In this document: piece by piece, positions 34,367-43,148 of the stretch
Layout: each line of letters begins with the position of its first letter
How positions within the stretch are numbered: position 1 is the first letter of the stretch
Assembly (NCBI GenBank): GCA_040219735.1
Contig: JAVJRX010000144.1
DNA length: 64,000 nucleotides
Origin: Coleofasciculus sp040219735
GTDB lineage: Bacteria > Cyanobacteriota > Cyanobacteriia > Cyanobacteriales > Coleofasciculaceae
Direction: 5' to 3' (one strand)
Made by a program: the position numbers and the translations under genes
Notes under the pieces: model-generated
What the model was told of the DNA's origin: nothing
What the model saw: only the letters and a program-made list of their open reading frames with translations
The model's database searches: none

Positions 34367-35560
34367 TCAAAATCCGTAGCTCCACCGAGCGCGATACCCT
34401 CTTACATCAATATGAGTAAAACAGCTTGCACTGGCGAGTCCACCCCGATTTCCCCACCAGGATTCTAGGCGCTGATTGACTTGGGGTGGGGAGATCCCTT
34501 GAACCACAAAATCCACCGCATCACCAACTAAATGTCTAGATTTTGTTGCCCCTCCTGCTTTACGATTTGAGACAGGGTCACGATACCAGGAATTGATGCT
34601 AATCGGACGAGCGCCCAAATATTCTCTGACTTCTTCCATCACATGAGCCACTCTCAAAATCCCCTCAACCACCTCATTATTAACAGGAATCCTTGAACCA
34701 TTCATGGTTGCTTCCGCCCAACTAAAATGTCCACCTTCAAGAACTGGATTCCCCAGATAGACTGTTCCTAATTTTGGTACGGTGATGGGACGTCCTTTAT
34801 TGGGTGAAGCAATTGTAGTTTCTGGTGCTTCTGCTTTATCGCTGGGGCGGTTATTCGGTTCAGTTCCTTGAATTTCAATATGTTCTTTGAAAACGTACCA
34901 ATCAGTCTGATTATTCTGCCCTAACAAAACCCCATCCGGTAAAAGGACTTTGACGTGTCCTCCATCAGAGGGTTCATCCTCGATAATTTCCAGGCGAGTA
35001 CCCCCTTTTACGGTAATTTTCTCTTCGGGTTTGAGCCGAAATGATTGATCGGGTCGCGCTTTAAATACTGTATCGGATAAGATCTTGATTTTAATGCCGG
35101 TTCCCGGTTTAGGGATATCAATGATTTTTTGGGACTGGAGATAGTAAATAATAGCCGCAGCGCCAATGCTGGTGGAGGGATGCTTCAGAACAGTGGTACC
35201 CCCCCAAACCCACTCGGATTCATCTCCGGCTCCATGTCTGAATCCATTCCACAAGTCAAACCCCCACAGATAGGCTCCGAGGGTGCGCGTTCGGGCTTTG
35301 TGGAACTCCTTAGCCAGTAATAGTTCTGTCACTTTCTTCACAAATAAGTCCGGTTCGCGGAGATTCCACTCGCTGTAGTGGATAACCGCCGCAAACCACC
35401 ACGGAATACCTGTCGCTTGTTCAACAGTTTCGTAGTGTTGTCGCAAATCCTTCATTCGCTCGACAATTTGCTGAACTTCGGATTCTTTTTCTTTTTGTAA
35501 GTTACAGGTCAGGAAGGCTTTTTCGTAGTTAGGCAAGAGTGTCTTGAGGCGAAAGTCCAT
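34367..35560 (-). CDS. Lysozyme-like plus M15 D-Ala-D-Ala peptidase fusion
   Basis: Protein of 397 residues from MDFRLKTLLPNYEKAF (a start eight codons earlier is also open). The N-terminal 150 residues (IPWWFAAVIHYSEWNL, with a candidate catalytic Glu) look like a phage-type lysozyme fold. A beta-rich SH3-like linker follows (about 160-235). The C-terminal domain (about 260-397) carries the M15A zinc peptidase motifs SRHLVGDAVDF (His and Asp ligands) and THIDVRG (third ligand His). Both predicted activities attack peptidoglycan. No signal peptide is visible, which suggests phage-type or otherwise assisted export. No other phage gene adjoins it. Confidence 0.8.
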   Translation of the reverse strand: MDFRLKTLLPNYEKAFLTCNLQKEKESEVQQIVERMKDLRQHYETVEQATGIPWWFAAVIHYSEWNLREPDLFVKKVTELLLAKEFHKARTRTLGAYLWGFDLWNGFRHGAGDESEWVWGGTTVLKHPSTSIGAAAIIYYLQSQKIIDIPKPGTGIKIKILSDTVFKARPDQSFRLKPEEKITVKGGTRLEIIEDEPSDGGHVKVLLPDGVLLGQNNQTDWYVFKEHIEIQGTEPNNRPSDKAEAPETTIASPNKGRPITVPKLGTVYLGNPVLEGGHFSWAEATMNGSRIPVNNEVVEGILRVAHVMEEVREYLGARPISINSWYRDPVSNRKAGGATKSRHLVGDAVDFVVQGISPPQVNQRLESWWGNRGGLASASCFTHIDVRGYRARWSYGF

Positions 35561-35816
35561 AGTTGTGTTTAGCCCTTTTGGCACAATTTACTCTAGCTAA
35601 TATTTTACTCTGCTCGAATCGAGTTTGGTACGGCTTCTGGGGTTAAACGTCTCTTTTTATCAGAGTTTCAGCGTTTTTAAGGGGTGATAAATTTATACCA
35701 ATTCTCTATGATGTTGCGCCCTATTCTACCGAACTGTAGTTTCCCCTTGCTCAGGGGGAACGGCGATAGCCTGGAGGGGTGGATTCGTTGCAGGATTAAA
35801 AACGATAACACTATCA

Positions 35817-35972
35817 CTACTCTTTTTTTAAAGCTCCTAGTCCCCACAAACAGATACCATATATCCCTAAATAAGCCCAAAGTTCTAACTCGCCACTCAC
35901 TAACAACCAAGTCATCACTAAAGGGAACGTGATGGCTAGCATGATCACGGCAGTATCATAGTCTAAATTCAT
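35817..35972 (-). CDS. Small membrane protein of 51 residues
   Basis: A short frame starting MNLDYDTAVIMLAITFPLVM with two strongly hydrophobic segments (about 9-26 and 31-47) and ending GALKKE. The acidic start, two-helix hairpin layout and basic end look like a real small membrane protein rather than chance. It is unrecognised. No clear Shine-Dalgarno is seen. It lies alone between the M15 peptidase and HAD phosphatase genes, all on the minus strand. Confidence 0.6.
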   Translation of the reverse strand: MNLDYDTAVIMLAITFPLVMTWLLVSGELELWAYLGIYGICLWGLGALKKE

Positions 35973-36140
35973 TGCTTTTATATGGATTCACAATGCTATT
36001 TTGGGCATTTAAATCGCTAAGACTAATGTAGCAATACTAATATAGCTTGCTATTTTCTATAAAACGAGGATAAAAAAGCTCCGAGGCTCCCGCATCCTCT
36101 GATCTCCCCCGTGCAAAAAAAGCGAAGCATCCTATGGCTT

Positions 36141-36157
36141 CCCCCTTAAGAAGGGGG
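36141..36157. repeat. Short hairpin in purine-rich intergenic DNA
   Basis: ccccctt/aaggggg with an aag loop, followed by repeats of gggggacgggaggg up to 36190, directly after the HAD gene stop (minus strand). It may act as the end of that transcript. Confidence 0.45.
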
Positions 36158-36226
36158 ACGGGAGGGGGATCTAAAGGGGGACGGGAGGGAGTTAATTGAC
36201 CAACAGTATCCTTGAGTTCTTAGCGG

Positions 36227-37042
36227 TTAAAGCAATTGCTGAATTTGTTCAGGGGTAATCTGCTCAACATTGCTAAAAACTTGAGCCGCACCTGCTTTTT
36301 GTAAAGTTTGCTGGTATGCACAAAGGCGTTCGGTTGTTTCCTGAACGTGTGGCGGGAGAACACCAACACCAACCCAGGTTCTTTCTGGATGAAGAGTTTT
36401 AGCTGCCTTAACCGTGTACATATCAGCCACGGTATCTCCTACATAAATGGTGGGTAATGGTTGCTCAATCCGGTGCTGCTGCTGAAGCTGGTTAATTACC
36501 GCCAATAGTCCTGTCGGATCAGGTTTACCAGGTGCATCTTCCATCGCCACGAGTACGGGGGCTGGCAAACCGAGACGTTTTGAAAGAGCATAAAGTGCTT
36601 CATTTCGCGTCGCCCCACTGAAAAAGCCCCATAAAATACCGGCTGAGGTTAGATGTTCAAGATAGTTGGGTTGGAGGAGTAATGGTTCATGACAGATGTA
36701 TCCTGTCCAATGATTTGGATCACTGCCTCGGTAGCGAGCATTAAAAAAGGCAATCAGGCTATCATAATCTAGGGCAACCTGCGATCGCGCCTGACCTCGC
36801 TGCTCAAAGTGGCGATAGATGAGTTCTCGTGAGGCATCCCAATCGTTGTTCCATAACCCTTCGGATTTGAGGTGATCAATCTCGGCTGAAGACGGGCGAT
36901 ACACTCCGGCGGTAAAATGCTCAACTGTATCTGCGATCGCTCTGCGGTAAGAGCCACTCACATCCCGAACGACACCATCGATATCGAAAACCACAATCGC
37001 TCGTCCCGACCCTGATTTTATCCTTGATTCTAAATTTGTCAA
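36227..37042 (-). CDS. HAD-superfamily phosphatase (TIGR01548-like)
   Basis: Protein of 271 residues starting at TTG (37042); no upstream ATG is available. HAD motif I is VFDIDGVVRD (both Asp present), motif II is in FFSGATRNEAL, the Lys of motif III is in APGKPDPTG, and motif IV is YVGDTVADMYTV. The layout matches the subfamily IA group known as TIGR01548, found in cyanobacteria, whose substrate is unsettled. It is divergent from the PSRP-3 gene with about 80 bp between. Confidence 0.9.
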   Translation of the reverse strand: MTNLESRIKSGSGRAIVVFDIDGVVRDVSGSYRRAIADTVEHFTAGVYRPSSAEIDHLKSEGLWNNDWDASRELIYRHFEQRGQARSQVALDYDSLIAFFNARYRGSDPNHWTGYICHEPLLLQPNYLEHLTSAGILWGFFSGATRNEALYALSKRLGLPAPVLVAMEDAPGKPDPTGLLAVINQLQQQHRIEQPLPTIYVGDTVADMYTVKAAKTLHPERTWVGVGVLPPHVQETTERLCAYQQTLQKAGAAQVFSNVEQITPEQIQQLL

Positions 37043-37077
37043 TGTGAAATTATTGATCGTACATTAATTATAAGATA

Positions 37078-37110
37078 CTTGATCTATTCTTGATCTATTC
37101 TTGATCTATT
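37078..37110. repeat. Three tandem 11-bp repeats in the PSRP-3 leader
   Basis: cttgatctatt occurs three times in a row and is followed by cttggagg, which forms the ribosome binding site of the next gene. The repeat lies in the 5' leader or promoter. Confidence 0.9.
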
Positions 37111-37123
37111 CTTGGAGGTTTGT

Positions 37124-37423
37124 TTGTCTAAATTTATCTTAAAAGTTCTCTGGTTAGAAGAGAATGTGGCACTCGCCGTCGATCAAGTCGTGGGTAAAGG
37201 AACTAGCCCACTGACATCATACTTTTTCTGGCCCCGTAACGATGCTTGGGAACAAATCAAAAACGAACTGGAAGCTAAACATTGGATTAGCGAAGCAGAT
37301 CGCATTGAGTTGCTCAACACAGCCACTGAAGTAATTAACTACTGGCAAGAAGAAGGTAAAAATCGTCCCATGAATGAAGCTCAGGCAAAATTCCCCGAAA
37401 TCACCTTTACAGGCAGCGCCTAG
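37124..37423 (+). CDS. 30S ribosomal protein PSRP-3 (Ycf65-like)
   Basis: Protein of 99 residues, the cyanobacterial and plastid-specific small-subunit protein. It matches the family almost throughout: KFILKVLWLEENVALAVDQV, GKGTSPLTSYFFWPR, WISEADRIELLN, and EVINYWQE. The start is taken as TTG at 37124 with GGAGG five bases upstream; an in-frame TTG at 37112 overlaps that site and is unlikely. A 16-bp-stem terminator follows. Confidence 0.93.
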   Translation: MSKFILKVLWLEENVALAVDQVVGKGTSPLTSYFFWPRNDAWEQIKNELEAKHWISEADRIELLNTATEVINYWQEEGKNRPMNEAQAKFPEITFTGSA

Positions 37424-37515
37424 AGTGTCAGTTCAGCCGTAGGGGTTAGTAGAGACGTTCCATGCATAGTCTCTAGTTTTCCTCACTGATGCCTCATCTA
37501 ACTGAATTGATTATA

Positions 37516-37563
37516 CAAAGGAGCTATCCAGCCAGTTAATGTCTGGATAGCTCCTTTGTTTTT
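37516..37563 (+). terminator. Strong terminator after PSRP-3
   Basis: A perfect 16-bp stem (caaaggagctatccag / ctggatagctcctttg) with an 11-nt loop is followed by ttttt. It lies between convergent PSRP-3 and atpE and probably serves both; the minus strand has A-run/T-run features on its side as well. Confidence 0.9.
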
Positions 37564-37585
37564 CACAGGTCATGCTCGCTTAGCA

Positions 37586-37996
37586 TCAAACCATACCACC
37601 CGCCGCTTGAAAGCGAGCTCTTGCCCTCTTTAAAGCTTGCGTGGCTTGAATTTTCTCTTGCCGATTCTCGCTGTTTTGGACTTGATCGAGACGCTCTTGG
37701 GCTTGAGAGAAAGCTTCCCGTGCTGCTTCCTTATCAATCGTCTCTCCCCGTTCCGCCCCATTGACGAGAATAGTTACTTCATTATTTTCAACTTCGGCAA
37801 ATCCACCCATAAGTGCGATGGGTATCCAGTCTTTGGCGGAACGAACTCGCATCACCCCAATGTCCAGTGCAGATAACAGCGGGGCGTGACCCATCAAGAT
37901 ACCCAGTTGACCCGTCGTGCTGGGCAAAATTACTTCTTCAGCCTCAGAATCCCAGACAGTTTTGTCCGGAGCAATAACTCGAACCGTTAAGCTCAT
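37586..37996 (-). CDS. atpE: ATP synthase epsilon subunit
   Basis: Protein of 136 residues (atpE in cyanobacterial/plastid naming, atpC in E. coli). It is the central-stalk subunit of thylakoid F1 that couples rotation and limits ATP hydrolysis. The N-terminal beta-barrel (LTVRVIAPDKTVWDSEAEEV, PLLSALDIGV) and the C-terminal helical hairpin (ARARFQAAGGMV) are both present. It follows the beta-subunit gene by 155 bp, the conserved cyanobacterial pair. Confidence 0.97.
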   Translation of the reverse strand: MSLTVRVIAPDKTVWDSEAEEVILPSTTGQLGILMGHAPLLSALDIGVMRVRSAKDWIPIALMGGFAEVENNEVTILVNGAERGETIDKEAAREAFSQAQERLDQVQNSENRQEKIQATQALKRARARFQAAGGMV

Positions 37997-38052
37997 AATC
38001 TGTTAGTCGTCCTTTGTCATACTCGCGCTGCGTTAATCAAGCTACTTGACAT

Positions 38053-38069
38053 CCGTCCTTGAAGGACGG
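38053..38069. repeat. Hairpin ccgtcctt-g-aaggacgg between atpB and atpE
   Basis: A perfect 8-bp stem around one base, inside a block reading gcttgacatccgtcctt-type words next to ggggagcctgaac. Such blocks resemble the end hairpins of IS200/IS605-type elements (recalled, unsure). A piece of the family 2 repeat word (tttgtcatactcgc) lies just beside it. Confidence 0.6.
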
Positions 38070-38151
38070 GGAGCCTGAACCCAAATTTCCGGTCATTAGT
38101 CAGCAGCTTGGAGGAGCAAACATGACTAATGACTCAAAACGAAAGAAGAGA

Positions 38152-39600
38152 TTAACCTTTCATCTTCTCAGCTTTAGCGATCACTTGATCAATATCACCG
38201 ACCAGGTAGAATGCCTGTTCGGGCAGGTCATCCAATTCTCCATTCAGAATCATTTGGAATCCCTTAATCGTTTTTTCAAGAGAAACGTACTGACCGGCCA
38301 AACCGGTAAATACTTCCGCCACAAAGAAGGGTTGAGATAAGAAGCGCTCAATCTTCCGAGCCCGAGCAACCGTCTGACGGTCATCTTCTGACAATTCATC
38401 TAAGCCCAGAATCGCAATAATATCCTGGAGTTCCTTGTAGCGCTGTAGGGTTGACTGCACAGCACGCGCCGTTTTGTAATGTTCTTCACCCACGATATTG
38501 GGTTGGAGCATTGTGGAACTTGAATCCAGGGGGTCTACGGCTGGGTAGATTCCCTTTGAGGCTAAAGCACGAGATAATACCGTCGTCGCATCTAGGTGAG
38601 CGAAGGTGGTTGCTGGTGCTGGGTCGGTTAAGTCGTCGGCTGGGACATAGACCGCTTGAATCGAGGTAATTGATCCTTCTTTGGTTGAAGTAATCCGCTC
38701 TTGCAGTGCCCCCATTTCTGTAGCCAATGTGGGCTGATATCCCACAGCCGAAGGCATCCGACCGAGGAGTGCAGATACTTCTGAACCCGCTTGCACAAAC
38801 CGGAAGATGTTGTCGATGAACAGTAGCACATCTTGCTTGTTGACATCACGGAAATGTTCCGCCATCGTCAGCGCCGCCAGACCAACACGCATCCGGGCAC
38901 CGGGGGGTTCGTTCATCTGACCGTAAACCAGCGCCACTTTAGATTGGCTGAGGTCTTCTTCGTTGATAACCTTTGACTCTTTAAATTCGTTGTAAAGGTC
39001 ATTTCCTTCGCGGGTGCGTTCGCCAACACCACCAAATACGGATACACCCCCGTGAGCTTTGGCAATATTGTTAATCAGTTCTTGAATGATAACGGTCTTA
39101 CCAACACCCGCACCACCAAACAACCCAACTTTACCTCCGCGACGGTAGGGCGCCAGCAAGTCTACAACCTTAATCCCCGTTTCAAAAATCGACGGTTTGG
39201 TTTCCAGTTCGGTGAATTTAGGAGCCGAACGGTGAATTGGCGATCGCTCTTCGGTATTGACCGGACCTAATTCATCGACAGGCTCACCTAACACATTGAA
39301 AATTCGTCCCAGGGTAGCACCGCCGACGGGAACACAAATGGCGGCACCCGTGTCTACTGCTTCCATCCCTCGAACTAAGCCGTCCGTACCACTCATGGCA
39401 ACGGCTCTGACTTTGTTATCACCGAGTAACTGCTGCACTTCACAGGTTACCGCAACATCCTGTCCTGCTGCATTCTTACCTTCAATTTTCAAAGCATTGT
39501 AAATCCGGGGCATTTTGCCCCCAGGAAACTCAACATCGACAACAGGTCCGATGATTTGAGTAATAACGCCGGTGTTTGTCTTTTCTGTGGTGGCTACCAT
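38152..39600 (-). CDS. atpB: ATP synthase beta subunit
   Basis: Catalytic F1 subunit of 482 residues (atpB in cyanobacterial naming, atpD in E. coli). P-loop GGAGVGKTV, Walker B VLLFIDNIFRF with the catalytic Glu region GERTREGNDLY, and the DELSEDD (DELSEED-type) loop are all visible. The N-terminus MVATTEKTNTGVITQIIGPV and length are typical of cyanobacteria. It is the first gene of the atpBE unit, with a 321-bp gap upstream. Confidence 0.99.
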   Translation of the reverse strand: MVATTEKTNTGVITQIIGPVVDVEFPGGKMPRIYNALKIEGKNAAGQDVAVTCEVQQLLGDNKVRAVAMSGTDGLVRGMEAVDTGAAICVPVGGATLGRIFNVLGEPVDELGPVNTEERSPIHRSAPKFTELETKPSIFETGIKVVDLLAPYRRGGKVGLFGGAGVGKTVIIQELINNIAKAHGGVSVFGGVGERTREGNDLYNEFKESKVINEEDLSQSKVALVYGQMNEPPGARMRVGLAALTMAEHFRDVNKQDVLLFIDNIFRFVQAGSEVSALLGRMPSAVGYQPTLATEMGALQERITSTKEGSITSIQAVYVPADDLTDPAPATTFAHLDATTVLSRALASKGIYPAVDPLDSSSTMLQPNIVGEEHYKTARAVQSTLQRYKELQDIIAILGLDELSEDDRQTVARARKIERFLSQPFFVAEVFTGLAGQYVSLEKTIKGFQMILNGELDDLPEQAFYLVGDIDQVIAKAEKMKG

Positions 39601-39921
39601 GCTTGCGTCTATAAGTGATTGATGTTTCTTTACAAAGAAAGTTGATCGGTCGTGAGCTATTCAATCAAAGCTGGCTCTTGCGAGTTTCCGCCTCAACGTT
39701 AGCCACGGGTATAAATTCCGGTTAAGCCAAACGCACTCAGGCATTCGGGGCATTCTCATCACGGTTTTAGCCATGGGCAAGGTAGTTAACCCGGGCTTCC
39801 ATTGGAATGGAAATTCCCGTGCCGTTCTCTAGAGCTTAAGCGCTTAACAATACCGTTCTCTAGATTACCACTTATAGGCGATCGCAAACCCAGTAGCCAT
39901 TTAGGGATTAGCTGCTCCCAT
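39601..39921. promoter_or_regulatory. Upstream region of atpB with paired direct repeats
   Basis: The 321-bp gap between the PEP-CTERM gene stop and atpB. It contains ccgttctctaga twice (39822-39833 and 39853-39864) with the palindrome ttaagcgcttaa (39836-39847) between, a layout that could be an operator. This lies about 220 bp from the atpB start and just after the PEP-CTERM stop, so a role for either is unproven. No gene is seen. Confidence 0.4.
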
Positions 39922-40953
39922 TCAGTATTCCTGGGATTGAGTTTGCTGTTTGCGTCTAAGCCTTGTCAGAACGCCTACAGTTGCCACTCCCAGCAATCCG
40001 AGTACCCCCGATGGTTCTGGCACACTCTCGGGTTCCGGCTCATCCGGGGGAAATAAAGGTCCAGGATCTTCTGAGGGAAATTGGGGTTCATTAGGCGGCT
40101 CTTGAGTGGGTTGAGGTTTTATTTGTGGCGGTTTTGTCCCAAGAGACTTGCCTTTTATGAAAACAGCCGAGTCTAATATGCCATCACCCCAATCGGCTGC
40201 ATTAATCTTGATCGTATTTCTGCTATTTTTTATGAGCTGACCCTCAAAGGTCAAATTTTTGGTAAACCCATCCAGCTTCGTATTGATACTAGACTCTACA
40301 GGATTATAAATAAAGTCAGGATGATACGAGATCTCGTCGTTGGGGTTAGGAACTAAGTTGTTTATTGTGACAGCTTTACCATCGCTTAACAGAGCCAAGG
40401 ACTCCCCATTCAGCAACATTTTAAACGAGTCGTTGAATTGTGTCCCGCCAAACTCGACAAATTCTTCCGAGCCAAACACGTATTTAAAGAATACCTTATC
40501 TACTGTGCTATCAGCATCAAAGCTCAATTCTAGTGTAATGGAGTCTCCTTCATATCCAGCAAAATTATTTGTCTCACTCAACGGTCCTTGCGGATCAAAA
40601 TCTGTGCTTAAGTCCGCCTGAGGATCTTCCAAGTTAGGAACTCTGCCTCCATCTTTCGTATTGAGTCCGGGTAGCTTGTCAACTCTACCCGTACTCAATA
40701 CGATGCCCTCACCTAGACCAAAGGGATCGTCGCTGAAAAGACCAAAGGCTTGATCATTCACTCTTCCCAGATCATCGTAAACTGTTAAACCAAAGTTACT
40801 CAGTCCAGCCGTATCCCCTAGCAAAGCATTAAGTAAATCTTGGGCGTTGCTATTGGGTATGATTGTAAATGCCATTGCTGGCAGTCCCCACAAGCTCAGA
40901 AGAGCGGTTGTTGCAATAGTGATCGTTGTTGTCTTGATTGGTAGAAGCCCCAT
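39922..40953 (-). CDS. Secreted choice-anchor-L / PEP-CTERM protein
   Basis: Protein of 343 residues from MGLLPIKTTT, with AAGGAGGG before the ATG (an upstream in-frame start is disfavoured). It has a signal peptide (cleavage near AMAF), then a domain with FGLTVYDDLGRVNDQAFGLF, GIVLSTGRVDKLPG, FKYVFGSEEFVEF and VFIKG, typical of choice-anchor L proteins. A Pro/Glu-rich linker leads to a C-terminal PEP-CTERM signal: VPEPSGVLGLLGVATVGVL followed by arginines. It should be exported and processed by an exosortase, which is not in this window. Function is unknown; such proteins are often linked to extracellular matrix. Confidence 0.92.
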   Translation of the reverse strand: MGLLPIKTTTITIATTALLSLWGLPAMAFTIIPNSNAQDLLNALLGDTAGLSNFGLTVYDDLGRVNDQAFGLFSDDPFGLGEGIVLSTGRVDKLPGLNTKDGGRVPNLEDPQADLSTDFDPQGPLSETNNFAGYEGDSITLELSFDADSTVDKVFFKYVFGSEEFVEFGGTQFNDSFKMLLNGESLALLSDGKAVTINNLVPNPNDEISYHPDFIYNPVESSINTKLDGFTKNLTFEGQLIKNSRNTIKINAADWGDGILDSAVFIKGKSLGTKPPQIKPQPTQEPPNEPQFPSEDPGPLFPPDEPEPESVPEPSGVLGLLGVATVGVLTRLRRKQQTQSQEY

Positions 40954-41139
40954 TGTTTTTCCCTCCTTAAAGGAAAATAGTCGCATAGTGTTCTCACGGA
41001 TTTCAAGCTCTTCGGCTTGTCTTCACAGAAATAACACATTAATGTAAACTTTTGTTAAAGATAGGGTTTAAAATAATTTTCTTGTATTCTCTATTTTACT
41101 CTGTAATACAAGTAATTGATTGATTCCCGTTCCCTTCTG

Positions 41140-41697
41140 ATGCAAAAAGCCGTTATCATTTGTCCCGGTATTCACAATCCACAGTTGACACAAGAGTTTT
41201 TAGCGGGGTTGCAACGCTATGACTCTGGAAATGCATGGCGTGTTCAGCAATTATTAATATTTAAGAGCCAAGAGTATCCGGCTTATTCAGCTATTCATAT
41301 TTTGAACTATTTGCAGCGTCATATTAGCCCAGGGAACACCTCCCTTACTTTTATCAGTTTTAGTGCCGGAGTGGTGGGGGCGATTGGTGCAGCATGGGGG
41401 TGGCAGATGCTCGGGGGAACCGTGAAAGCTTTGGTGGCGTTGGATGGGTGGGGTGTGCCACTCTATGGAACCTTTCCCATTTATCGGCTGAGTCACGATT
41501 ATTTTACCCACTGGAGTTCCGCCTTATTGGGGAGTGGCGGGAGTCGTTTCTATGCTGACCCCGCCGTAGAGCATCTAAAGTTATGGGAAAAGCCGGATAA
41601 TTGTCCAGGGTGGAGGGTGCAGCGAGTTAGAAATGGGGGAGAATGGCGACGTTATATGACGGCGGCTGAGTTTGTGGTGCAACTCGTGCAGGATTAG
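41140..41697 (+). CDS. Alpha/beta-hydrolase-like cyanobacterial protein
   Basis: Protein of 185 residues from MQKAVIICPGIHNPQLT (an earlier non-ATG start is open). The strand VIICPGIHN at the start and the nucleophile-elbow-like ISFSAGVVGAIGAA resemble a small alpha/beta hydrolase with Ser in S-F-S-A-G. Later LDGWGVPLYGTFPIYRLSHDYFTH may supply other catalytic residues. The family looks conserved in cyanobacteria but I cannot name a substrate. Confidence 0.75.
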   Translation: MQKAVIICPGIHNPQLTQEFLAGLQRYDSGNAWRVQQLLIFKSQEYPAYSAIHILNYLQRHISPGNTSLTFISFSAGVVGAIGAAWGWQMLGGTVKALVALDGWGVPLYGTFPIYRLSHDYFTHWSSALLGSGGSRFYADPAVEHLKLWEKPDNCPGWRVQRVRNGGEWRRYMTAAEFVVQLVQD

Positions 41698-41808
41698 CCG
41701 TTTTCGTATTGATAATCGGTACAATTATAGCCAATCAACGCCAGAGCCGATTGGTAATGGAATGGCTGACGCTGCCTTAAACGTCTCCAATAAGAATGAA
41801 GTAATTTT

Positions 41809-43011
41809 CTATTGTAACTCATTCACCGGAAACGATCCAGGTTTAACGAGAATCATTTTCGTTTTCCCCTGACGATTCACTTCAATATCGAGATTCGCCC
41901 CCACCTCACTCGCTTCTACTTCCTCTTGTACATCCGAAGCCGTTTTAATCGGTTTTCCACCAACTTTTTGAATAATATCGCCCGGTTCAAGACCCGCTTG
42001 TTGAGCTGGGGAATTGGGAACGACGCGGACGATTAAGACGCCTTGATCTTGAGTCACCTTTAAACCAGCATCTTGATCCTGATTAATTTCTTTGCGTAAC
42101 TCGGGGGTTAATGTTACCATCTGAATTCCCAGATAAGGATGGTCAACCCGACCTTTTTCAAAAAGCTGTTCAGCAATGCGTTGAGCGGTTTCAATGGGAA
42201 TGGCAAAGCCCAATCCTTGAGCATTGGCGCGAATGGCAGTATTAATGCCAATAACTTCACCACTGGCATTTAATAGCGGTCCTCCAGAATTCCCTGGATT
42301 AATTGCGGCATCAGTTTGGATAAAGCTTACTCGTTTTTCGGGAACACCAACCTGAGAACTCGATCGCCCCAAAGCGCTAATAATGCCTACGGTTACGGTA
42401 TTATCTAAACCCAGAGGATTACCGATCGCAATTGCCCACTCGCCAGGAATCAACTGTTCGGCTTTACCCAAGCGGACGGTTGGCAAATTCTCTGCCTCAA
42501 TTTTAATAATCGCCACATCGGTTACCGGGTCTGCACCCAACACCCGACCCTCTAACGTCCGCCCATCCTTAAGCGTAACCTTGACGATATCCGCCCCGTC
42601 GATAACATGAGCATTGGTAATAATTCGCCCATCCGACTCCAGAATAAAACCCGATCCCGTTCCCCGTTCTACGCGAGGTTCAGGAACAGGCATCTCATTG
42701 CCAAAAAAGCGGCGGAAGAAGGGATTTCTAAAGGCTTCGGGAACGTCTTGGCTGACCTGACGCGCCGCATCAATTCTCACCACCGCAGGTCCTACTTGCT
42801 CGACGGCTTGGGCAATAAAATTGAGATTGGCAGGAGCCGAACGATTGGTGCGTCGAGTTGGGGATAAGGGTTCCAATACCGCAGGCATCGCTTCTGGAGG
42901 ATTGAGTCCTTGAGGCTGAGCCATAAGGTAGCGACTGCCCAAAACCCCTGCTCCACCGCCTAAGCCTAGCAAGGTCAGATAAACGGTTAGCTGCTTTAAA
43001 GATAAACTCAT
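41809..43011 (-). CDS. HtrA/Deg-family serine protease
   Basis: Protease-chaperone of 400 residues (HhoA/HhoB/HtrA group). An N-terminal hydrophobic stretch (7-25) should act as signal or anchor for export to the periplasm or thylakoid lumen. The trypsin-like domain has His135 (TNAHVID), Asp165 (DVAIIKI) and Ser242 (GNSGGPL). One PDZ domain follows (about 290-395) with a Gly-rich turn (GLEPGDIIQKVGGKPI). All catalytic residues are intact. It removes damaged proteins under light or heat stress in cyanobacteria. It lies directly downstream of the CBS-histidine kinase gene, same strand, 137 bp apart. Confidence 0.95.
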   Translation of the reverse strand: MSLSLKQLTVYLTLLGLGGGAGVLGSRYLMAQPQGLNPPEAMPAVLEPLSPTRRTNRSAPANLNFIAQAVEQVGPAVVRIDAARQVSQDVPEAFRNPFFRRFFGNEMPVPEPRVERGTGSGFILESDGRIITNAHVIDGADIVKVTLKDGRTLEGRVLGADPVTDVAIIKIEAENLPTVRLGKAEQLIPGEWAIAIGNPLGLDNTVTVGIISALGRSSSQVGVPEKRVSFIQTDAAINPGNSGGPLLNASGEVIGINTAIRANAQGLGFAIPIETAQRIAEQLFEKGRVDHPYLGIQMVTLTPELRKEINQDQDAGLKVTQDQGVLIVRVVPNSPAQQAGLEPGDIIQKVGGKPIKTASDVQEEVEASEVGANLDIEVNRQGKTKMILVKPGSFPVNELQ

Positions 43012-43148
43012 GGTCTTGAAAACTATGGGATAGTTTTTGCCGGGGTTGACAAGCGCGATCGCAACTCGCCAATTGCGCTCTTGTTGCTGCCTTTAATTGT
43101 ACAACCTTCCTTTTAAGAGTGCCTCTGCTTCCCCTGCTTCCTAATCTT

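Noticed and set aside
35677..35910. 77-codon minus-strand frame overlapping the 51-residue gene
   Set aside because: The other frame has two clean membrane helices and a sensible start; this one reads on into repeat-type DNA.
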